Of a DNA stretch of 12,532 bases, positions 7,306-12,532 are shown one piece after another. How positions within the stretch are numbered: position 1 is the stretch's first letter; each line of letters starts with the position of its first letter. A program made the position numbers and the translations under genes. Source of the DNA: Spirochaetales bacterium (GTDB lineage Bacteria > Spirochaetota > Spirochaetia > DSM-2461); the NCBI GenBank assembly GCA_002748225.1, contig PDRU01000124.1, positions 1 through 12,532 on the forward strand. The letters are read 5' to 3'. The notes under the pieces were generated by a model. That model was not told where the DNA came from, made no database searches, and saw only the letters and a program-made list of their open reading frames with translations.

Positions 7306-8765
7306 TAGATTTAACTCAAAACGAGTCCCAGATTGATAAAAACGCAAAGCTCTGTGCCCGGCAGAACATTATTCTTCCGACATACGCGCAAATGACCGAC
7401 CCCTCGCTTGTTCCCGATTCCATTGTGGAAGAACTCAAGAGCATAGGACGCGACGAAGTGCATTCCCGCAATCTCTTCCGGGTAACCTGGCAGAACGAGC
7501 CGGTGGAATCCGGCGGAGGATTCGGCGATCTCAACTTTCTGGAAATTCCTTCGGAAATCAGCGGCGTGAAGGCCCGCATTATCGGTCTGGTGGGAAAGTT
7601 CTTCCCCACAGGCGCGCACAAGGTGGGTGCCGCGTACAGCTGTCTGGCTCCAACCCTTGTTACCGGCCAGTTTAATCCGGAAACCAACATGGCTGTGTGG
7701 CCGTCAACCGGTAATTACTGCCGGGGCGGGGCCTATATTTCCCGGCTTCTGGCCTGTAAGTCTGTGGCCATTCTGCCGGAAGAAATGTCTCAGGAACGCT
7801 TTAACTGGCTGAAAAACATGGCCGATGAAACCATTGCTACTCCGGGGTCGGAAAGCAATGTGAAGGAGATATTTGACAAGTGTCATGAAATTGAAGCTGA
7901 ACGGGGCGCCAATGTTTTTATTTTTAACCAGTTTGATCAAATGCCCAACACGCTGTGGCATTACACAGTAACAGGTACGGCCTTTGAAAAGCTTTTCCGA
8001 AAAATTGCCTCTCCCCGCAGCCGTCTGGCCGGTGTAACGCTTTCTTCCGGTTCGGGCGGAACGCTGGGAAGCGGTTCTTATCTTAAAAAAGTTTTTCCGC
8101 AGCTTAAGCTGGCTGTGAGTGAAGCCCTGCAGTGTCCCACTCTGCTGGAGAACGGATTCGGCGGTCACCGCATTGAAGGCATCGGCGATAAACATGTTCC
8201 CTGGGTACACAACGTCAGGGATACGGACATGGTGGCCGCGGTTGACGATGAACATACCATGCGCCTTCTGCGGCTGTTTAACGAAGATGCCGGTAAGGAG
8301 TATCTGGTTTCGAAGGGTGTGGATGCCGAAGCGGCCGGCAGGCTGAATCTGATGGGGATCAGCAGTATCTGCAATATGATTACAGCCATAAAAATGGCCA
8401 AGTACTACGAGTTTACCGAAGACGATATTATCTTTACGGTTTTTACTGATTCGGAGGCCATGTACACTTCCCGGCTGGGCGAGCTGACGGCTGAGAGAGG
8501 CGCCTATAAACGGGAAAACGCCATTGCCGACTACGAAATGCTGATGCAGCTGGGAATTGATAATATGCTGGAGCTTTCTTATCCGGACCGCCGGCGGGTG
8601 CATCAGCTGAAGTATTACACCTGGGTGGAACAGCAGGGTAAAACCTATGAAGAAATTAATGCCCAGTGGTATGACCGCGACTACTGGGAACAGATCTTCA
8701 GTGCTGCCGGTGAAATTGATAAAATGATTATTGATTTTAACAAAAGGGTGGAAGCTTATCGGTAA
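7302..8765 (+). CDS. Fold-type-II PLP enzyme (TrpB-like), reaction unknown
   Basis: A 487-aa PLP-dependent protein, longer than most fold-type-II enzymes (300-400 aa). P-T-G-A-H-K at 102-107 resembles the tryptophan-synthase-beta lysine motif, so K107 is the probable Schiff-base lysine. S-T-G-N-Y-C-R-G-G at 135-143 looks like the substrate-carboxylate loop, and the Gly/Ser-rich S-S-G-S-G-G-T-L-G-S-G at 248-258 like the PLP-phosphate loop. It has no zinc ribbon and is not close to the threonine-synthase-like protein of this operon. The start is ATG 7302 with AAGGAG seven bases before it, overlapping the FAD subunit stop. Being locked into the hydroxylase transcript argues for a step in the same purine pathway, perhaps on an amino-acid-like product such as diaminopropionate or a carbamoylated form. 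I do not recognise an experimentally defined family member. No transmembrane segment or signal is visible. Confidence 0.88.
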   Translation: MIDLTQNESQIDKNAKLCARQNIILPTYAQMTDPSLVPDSIVEELKSIGRDEVHSRNLFRVTWQNEPVESGGGFGDLNFLEIPSEISGVKARIIGLVGKFFPTGAHKVGAAYSCLAPTLVTGQFNPETNMAVWPSTGNYCRGGAYISRLLACKSVAILPEEMSQERFNWLKNMADETIATPGSESNVKEIFDKCHEIEAERGANVFIFNQFDQMPNTLWHYTVTGTAFEKLFRKIASPRSRLAGVTLSSGSGGTLGSGSYLKKVFPQLKLAVSEALQCPTLLENGFGGHRIEGIGDKHVPWVHNVRDTDMVAAVDDEHTMRLLRLFNEDAGKEYLVSKGVDAEAAGRLNLMGISSICNMITAIKMAKYYEFTEDDIIFTVFTDSEAMYTSRLGELTAERGAYKRENAIADYEMLMQLGIDNMLELSYPDRRRVHQLKYYTWVEQQGKTYEEINAQWYDRDYWEQIFSAAGEIDKMIIDFNKRVEAYR

Positions 8766-8812
8766 GTTTTCTGCTTCAGGCTGTCCGGAGGGGAATTTTC
8801 GGGAGAGTAACC

Positions 8813-10180
8813 ATGATTCATATTAAGAATGCTTATGCTGTTCTGACCAGCGCGGAAGAAAATGTCCGGTATAACTGCGATGTTCTGACAGACGGAAATA
8901 CCATTCAGAAAGTTGGCTCGGATATAGTTCCGCCTTCCTCGCCGGATGTGCAGACCATAGATGCCTCGGGGCTGGTTGTTGTTCCGGGGCTGGTGAACAC
9001 ACACCACCATTTTTACCAGACTTTTACCCGGAATCTGCCGGGAGCTCAGAATGCCGAGCTGTTTGACTGGCTGGTGTATCTTTACAATATATGGAAGCAT
9101 ATGGACGCCGATACAGTGTGGTGGTCTACGGCTCTGGCTTCAGCCGAACTTTTGAAAACCGGCTGCACAACTTCATCCGATCATCATTATCTGTATCCCC
9201 AGGGCATTGGGGCGGATATTATGGCGCTTCAGTTTGACGCGGCCGCCCGTCTTGGAATTCGTTTCAGCCCCACCAGAGGTTCCATGAGCCGTTCAAAGAA
9301 AGACGGCGGGCTGCCTCCTGATTCCACGGTACAGGATGAACAGACCATTCTGGCCGACTGCGAGCGGGTTATTAAGGAATTTCATGATCCGGCCCCCCAT
9401 GCCATGCGTAAAGTGGCTCTGGCGCCCTGCAGTCCTTTTTCGGTATCCGAAGAACTCATGAAAAATACCGCTTCTCTGGCGCGGCAGTACGGAGTGCGTC
9501 TTCATACTCATCTGACAGAAACCCGGGATGAAGAAGACTACTGTCTGGAAATGTATAAACGCCGGCCGCTGAAGCTGATGGAAGACTGCAATTACATTGG
9601 TGAAGATGTGTGGTTTGCCCACGGAATTTTCTTCAACGATGAAGAGCTGGATCTTCTTGCTTCCACCGGCACCCATATTGCCCACTGTCCCAGTTCCAAT
9701 ATGCGGCTGGGCTCGGGAATATGCCGCGTGCGTGAAATGCTTGACCGCGGTGTGAATGTGGCCATGGCGGTAGACGGTTCCGCTTCCAACGACACTTCGG
9801 ATATGCTGGGAGAGTCCCGGCAGGCTCTTCTGCTGCAGAGGGTAACAAAGGGGGCCTCCGCCCTCAGCGCCGCAGAGGTGTGGAAAATGAGTACTGAAAA
9901 CGGCGCCCGCCTTCTGGGGTTTGAAAACACTGGCCGTATTGAACCCGGCTGGGCCGCCGATCTGGCTTTGTACGATGTAACAACCATTCCCTATGTGGGC
10001 GCCTTGAGCGATCCGGCTGCGGCTCTTTTGTTTTCGGGGTATAATCATCAGACAGCCTATACCATAGTGAATGGAGAAATTGCTGTGGCACAAGGCTTGC
10101 TCCAGGGAATTCCGGAGGATGAGCTGGTTAGAAAGGCCGGCGAGGCTGTGAGGGCTTTGTACAGGAGGGCAGGAATATGA
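8813..10180 (+). CDS. 8-oxoguanine deaminase-like amidohydrolase
   Basis: A 455-aa metal-dependent deaminase of the amidohydrolase superfamily (TrzN/AtzB/8-oxoguanine deaminase branch). Metal and catalytic residues are complete: N-T-H-H-H with H64/H66, H-T-H-L-T-E-T with metal H233 and proton-relay E236, A-H-G with H270, and V-D-G-S-A-S-N-D with D321. The stretches F-Y-Q-T-F-T-R-N, S-S-D-H-H-Y and A-H-C-P-S-S-N-M-R-L are those I associate with 8-oxoguanine deaminase, which makes urate and ammonia from 8-oxoguanine. Context with xanthine-dehydrogenase-type enzymes supports a purine substrate; an isocytosine- or triazine-type substrate is less likely. GGGAG at 8801-8805, seven bases before ATG, sets the start. 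It follows the PLP gene by 47 bases and overlaps the ygfM-type gene by 4. It may cover part of the role lost with ssnA (inference). Confidence 0.88.
   Translation: MIHIKNAYAVLTSAEENVRYNCDVLTDGNTIQKVGSDIVPPSSPDVQTIDASGLVVVPGLVNTHHHFYQTFTRNLPGAQNAELFDWLVYLYNIWKHMDADTVWWSTALASAELLKTGCTTSSDHHYLYPQGIGADIMALQFDAAARLGIRFSPTRGSMSRSKKDGGLPPDSTVQDEQTILADCERVIKEFHDPAPHAMRKVALAPCSPFSVSEELMKNTASLARQYGVRLHTHLTETRDEEDYCLEMYKRRPLKLMEDCNYIGEDVWFAHGIFFNDEELDLLASTGTHIAHCPSSNMRLGSGICRVREMLDRGVNVAMAVDGSASNDTSDMLGESRQALLLQRVTKGASALSAAEVWKMSTENGARLLGFENTGRIEPGWAADLALYDVTTIPYVGALSDPAAALLFSGYNHQTAYTIVNGEIAVAQGLLQGIPEDELVRKAGEAVRALYRRAGI
10163..10168 (+). promoter_or_regulatory. Strong ribosome binding site for the ygfM-type gene
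   Basis: AGGAGG, a full consensus Shine-Dalgarno, lies inside the end of the deaminase gene, eight bases before ATG 10177. It allows independent loading at a coupled junction. Confidence 0.7.
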
Positions 10181-10986
10181 TTGAACGTTATTACAGGCCG
10201 ACGGATTTGGATGAAGCCCTGAAATACCGTATGCAGAATCCCAAAGCTGCCTGGCTGGCCGGGGGAACTCAGTTAAACATGGCCCTTTGTAAAAGTTCGT
10301 CTTCAAAAGTATTTATAGACCTGCGCGAGGTTGTTCCTTCGGGGATTGAGCTGCAGCAGAACGGTCTTTTTATTGGGGCCAATACCACTCTTCAGGATAT
10401 AGCCGACAGCACAGAGGTGCCCGGCGCGCTGGCAGCGGCTGCAGGTTTTATTCCTACCCGCAGTGTGCGCAACCAGGCTACCATAGGCGGAAACATCGGT
10501 GCCGCGCGATCGGATTCTTATCTTATTCCCGTATTACTGGCTCTGGACGCGGTTCTTTTGACAGTGAAGGAAGGTGAAATTCCCCTGAAGAATTTTCTGG
10601 AAAAAGATGCCGATTCCCGGGCTGCACAGCTTATTCTTCAAATCCGCCTGCCGGTTAATCCTCCCGTGTGCGTTGCCGTTAAGGAATCGCGTTCCTATTT
10701 GGCTTTACCTGTGGTCAGCGCGGCTGTGTCCCTGAAGGGCGGAGATTCAGGCATTTCCGGGGCATGTGTTATTCTGGGCTGTGTGGAATTGTCAGCTGTC
10801 CGTCTGGAGTCTGTTGAGAAGGCTCTTGTTGAGGGCCGTCTGACGGAAAGGGATGAACTGGAAGAGGCCATAAGGAACTCTATTGAGCCGCAGTCCGACT
10901 TACTGGGATCATCAGCCTATAAAAAATACATCAACGCAGTGGTGGTGGCTGACGCGGTTCTGCGCTGCCGGGAGGCTCTGAAATGA
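10177..10986 (+). CDS. ygfM: YgfM-type FAD-binding hydroxylase subunit
   Basis: A 269-aa flavoprotein subunit paired with XdhD-type hydroxylases. Motifs are W-L-A-G-G-T-Q-L-N (26-34) and T-I-G-G-N-I-G-A-A-R (102-111), the two FAD pyrophosphate-binding loops, with a Y-L-I-P-V-L-L-A-L-D-A follow-on. The C-terminal S-A-Y-K-K-Y-I-N-A-V-V-V-A-D-A closely matches the end of E. coli YgfM as I recall it. Length also fits YgfM (about 260 aa) and is shorter than the 316-aa FAD subunit upstream, which belongs to a different hydroxylase. It overlaps the deaminase stop and the xdhD start by 4 bases each (both ATGA). The G-A-A-R-S-D replaces the common N-A-S-P-A-G-D, as in YgfM. Confidence 0.9.
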   Translation: MIERYYRPTDLDEALKYRMQNPKAAWLAGGTQLNMALCKSSSSKVFIDLREVVPSGIELQQNGLFIGANTTLQDIADSTEVPGALAAAAGFIPTRSVRNQATIGGNIGAARSDSYLIPVLLALDAVLLTVKEGEIPLKNFLEKDADSRAAQLILQIRLPVNPPVCVAVKESRSYLALPVVSAAVSLKGGDSGISGACVILGCVELSAVRLESVEKALVEGRLTERDELEEAIRNSIEPQSDLLGSSAYKKYINAVVVADAVLRCREALK

Positions 10987-12532
10987 TCATTACATTTAAC
11001 CTTGACGGAAAAGATTGTTTTGTCGGTGCCAATCCCTGGGACAGCGCCCTGACGGTACTTAAAAGAATGGGTGTGAATTCTGTACGCAACTCCGACGACT
11101 GTCACGGTTTTGCCGGTTCCGATACCATACTCCTGGACGGTAAAATTGTCGGCGCGAATTTGCTTCTGGCAGCTCAGCTGGAAGGCCGTGAAGTCCGGAC
11201 GGTAAGATCCCTGCGTCAGGGGCGGGCGCTTTCAGCAGTTCAGCAGGCCCTTATTGATGCCGGATGCGTTCAGTCAGGGTATAACGCTCCGGCGGCCGCC
11301 CTGATGATAACAGATTTACTTAAGCGCATTCCCCGGCCCTCCAGAGACGATGTTAAAGACGCCCTTTCCGGACTGTTTAACCGGGCAACCGGATATGAAC
11401 AGTTTTTTGAAGCTGTTAAGCTGGCTTCTGCCAGAATAAACGGCGAAGAGTCTTCCGGTAAGGCGGGTAGGGAGTTTGGCGGCGCCAGCCGCTATGTCGG
11501 TAAAAATTATCCCAAAGTGGACGCGGAAGCCCTGGTTGCCGGGGAAAAATCCTTTGTGGAAGACCGGGTGGAAAACGGCTCCTGTTTTATGAAGGTGCTC
11601 GGCAGTCCTTATGCTCATGCGCTCATAAAAAGTATAGATACTTCGGAGGCGGAGAATCACAGCGAGGTTGTGGCCGTATTTACCTATAAGAACGTGCCTC
11701 ACAAACCCTACAGTCAGGCGGGGCAGGGCTTCCCTGAGCCTTCACCGTATGACAGGGTGCTTCTGGACCGGAAGCTGCGGCATCACGGCGACCGGGTGGC
11801 GGCCGTGGTAGCGGAAACCGAAAAGGCTGCTGAAGAAGCCTTAAAGCTTATTAAAGTGGAATATGAAATTCTGCCTCATGTTATGACGCTGGATGAAGCC
11901 CGGGCCCCGGACGCTCCGCTGATTCACGGCGGACCTGTTGAATACAGGGCCGGTGCGCCCGAAGATCTGGATGCGCTGAATGCTCAGGCCGATCCGGAAG
12001 AAACACCGGTTGTTTATCAGTTTCCCATTGGCGGCAATCCCCGGAAAAATATTTCTTCCTATGTGGAAGGGGGCATTGGCGATGTGGAAAAAGGCTTTGC
12101 CGAGGCTGATGTTGTTCTGGAACGCACCTATGAAACCACTCAGATTCAATGTACCCCTCTGGAAAAACATACCAGCTATGCCAGACCCTGGGGGAACAAA
12201 ATTATTATTCACGCTTCTACACAGGTTCCTTATCATCTGCGCCGCATTGTCGCCGGCCAGCTGGGAATACCGGAAAACAACATCCGGGTTATTAAGGAGC
12301 GTGTCGGCGGAGGCTACGGTTCCAAACAGGATGTTCTGCTTGATGAACTGACCGCATGGGCCGCCTGGCAAACCGCCCGGCCGGTGTTTTATCAGTATTC
12401 CCGGAAAGAAGAATTTATTTCCTGCAGCACACGCAAGCCCATGCGGATTAAAGTGAAGCTGGGTGCCGGAAAAGACGGAACTTTCACGGCCATGAGGATG
12501 GATGTGGAATCCAATCAGGGTGCCTACGGAGC
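10983..12532 (+). CDS. xdhD: XdhD-type molybdenum hydroxylase, 3'-truncated by the window
   Basis: The first 516 codons of a fused hydroxylase; E. coli XdhD is about 956 aa, so roughly half is present. Residues 1-150 form a ferredoxin-like plus helical [2Fe-2S] domain whose eight cysteine ligands are all replaced (D39, A44, D47, N59, S98, N101, N133, A135). N-S-D-D-x-x-G-F-A-G-S-D and V-Q-S-G-Y-N-x-P-A-A-A are shared with E. coli XdhD as I remember it. From about residue 170 the molybdenum domain begins: V-E-D-R-V, S-P-Y-A-H-A, H-H-G-D-R-V-A-A-V-V-A-E, N-P-R-K-N-I, A-S-T-Q-V-P-Y-H-L-R-R, and V-G-G-G-Y-G-S-K-Q-D at 441-450. Q449 sits where xanthine dehydrogenases have Glu802, so its substrate or its handling probably differs from that of the 747-aa enzyme. 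It starts at ATG 10983 overlapping the ygfM stop. E. coli XdhD is linked to selenium-dependent purine metabolism. Confidence 0.92.
   Translation, partial: MIITFNLDGKDCFVGANPWDSALTVLKRMGVNSVRNSDDCHGFAGSDTILLDGKIVGANLLLAAQLEGREVRTVRSLRQGRALSAVQQALIDAGCVQSGYNAPAAALMITDLLKRIPRPSRDDVKDALSGLFNRATGYEQFFEAVKLASARINGEESSGKAGREFGGASRYVGKNYPKVDAEALVAGEKSFVEDRVENGSCFMKVLGSPYAHALIKSIDTSEAENHSEVVAVFTYKNVPHKPYSQAGQGFPEPSPYDRVLLDRKLRHHGDRVAAVVAETEKAAEEALKLIKVEYEILPHVMTLDEARAPDAPLIHGGPVEYRAGAPEDLDALNAQADPEETPVVYQFPIGGNPRKNISSYVEGGIGDVEKGFAEADVVLERTYETTQIQCTPLEKHTSYARPWGNKIIIHASTQVPYHLRRIVAGQLGIPENNIRVIKERVGGGYGSKQDVLLDELTAWAAWQTARPVFYQYSRKEEFISCSTRKPMRIKVKLGAGKDGTFTAMRMDVESNQGAYG

Noticed and set aside
7704..8603. 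Long open frames on the minus strand (this one 299 aa; others at 4074-4844, 4959-5771 and 9293-10306)
   Set aside because: All lie opposite well-supported + strand genes, lack recognisable motifs, and fit the shadow pattern expected from the codon bias of those genes.
1175..12532. Selenocysteine (in-frame TGA) in the selenium-linked genes
   Set aside because: All frames are continuous with no internal TGA. Selenium in these hydroxylases is known as a labile cofactor, not as selenocysteine.
1..12532. tRNA, rRNA, CRISPR array, insertion sequence or phage genes
   Set aside because: Nearly all bases are used by coding sequence; no repeat arrays, transposase motifs or RNA gene signatures were seen.

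Overview
This window reads as one strand of a purine-catabolism operon from an anaerobic or facultatively anaerobic bacterium. All genes are on the + strand, tightly packed, and many share start/stop bases. Gene content matches the E. coli ygeY-ssnA-ygfM-xdhD type of cluster (selenium/molybdenum-hydroxylase-linked purine or urate breakdown), with additions E. coli lacks at that site. Base composition is near balanced to mildly GC-rich by eye, and Shine-Dalgarno sites are strong (AGGAG, AAGGAG, AGGAGG). I cannot assign a taxon with confidence; an anaerobic gut-type Firmicute or spirochaete would fit.

Layout. (1) 1-1100: an ssnA amidohydrolase, cut by the window start and broken by an internal deletion of roughly 95-100 nt plus frameshift. 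(2) 1175-2401: a YgeY-type M20 metallohydrolase. (3) 2449-8765: a translationally coupled block containing a threonine-synthase-like PLP enzyme with a zinc ribbon, the three subunits of a xanthine-dehydrogenase-type hydroxylase (molybdenum, 2x[2Fe-2S], FAD), and a 487-aa TrpB-like PLP enzyme of unknown reaction. (4) 8813-12532: a second coupled block containing an 8-oxoguanine-deaminase-like amidohydrolase, a YgfM-type FAD subunit and the 5' 516 codons of xdhD, which runs off the window. There is no gap over 300 bases. The only intercistronic spaces are 1101-1174, 2402-2448 (a perfect 9-bp GC hairpin) and 8766-8812.

How the genes may work together (inference). The molybdenum hydroxylases interconvert oxidised purines, the deaminase converts 8-oxoguanine to urate, YgeY and further hydrolases outside the window open or trim ring products, and the two fold-type-II PLP enzymes handle an amino-acid-like end product. 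In E. coli the equivalent cluster carries a PLP enzyme, diaminopropionate ammonia-lyase (YgeX). Here two different PLP proteins flank the hydroxylase subunits.

The points most worth a second look are: the 487-aa PLP enzyme; the XdhD N-terminal ferredoxin fold in which all eight [2Fe-2S] cysteines are replaced, although it aligns without gaps to the intact FeS subunit in the same operon; and the disrupted ssnA beside an intact second amidohydrolase.
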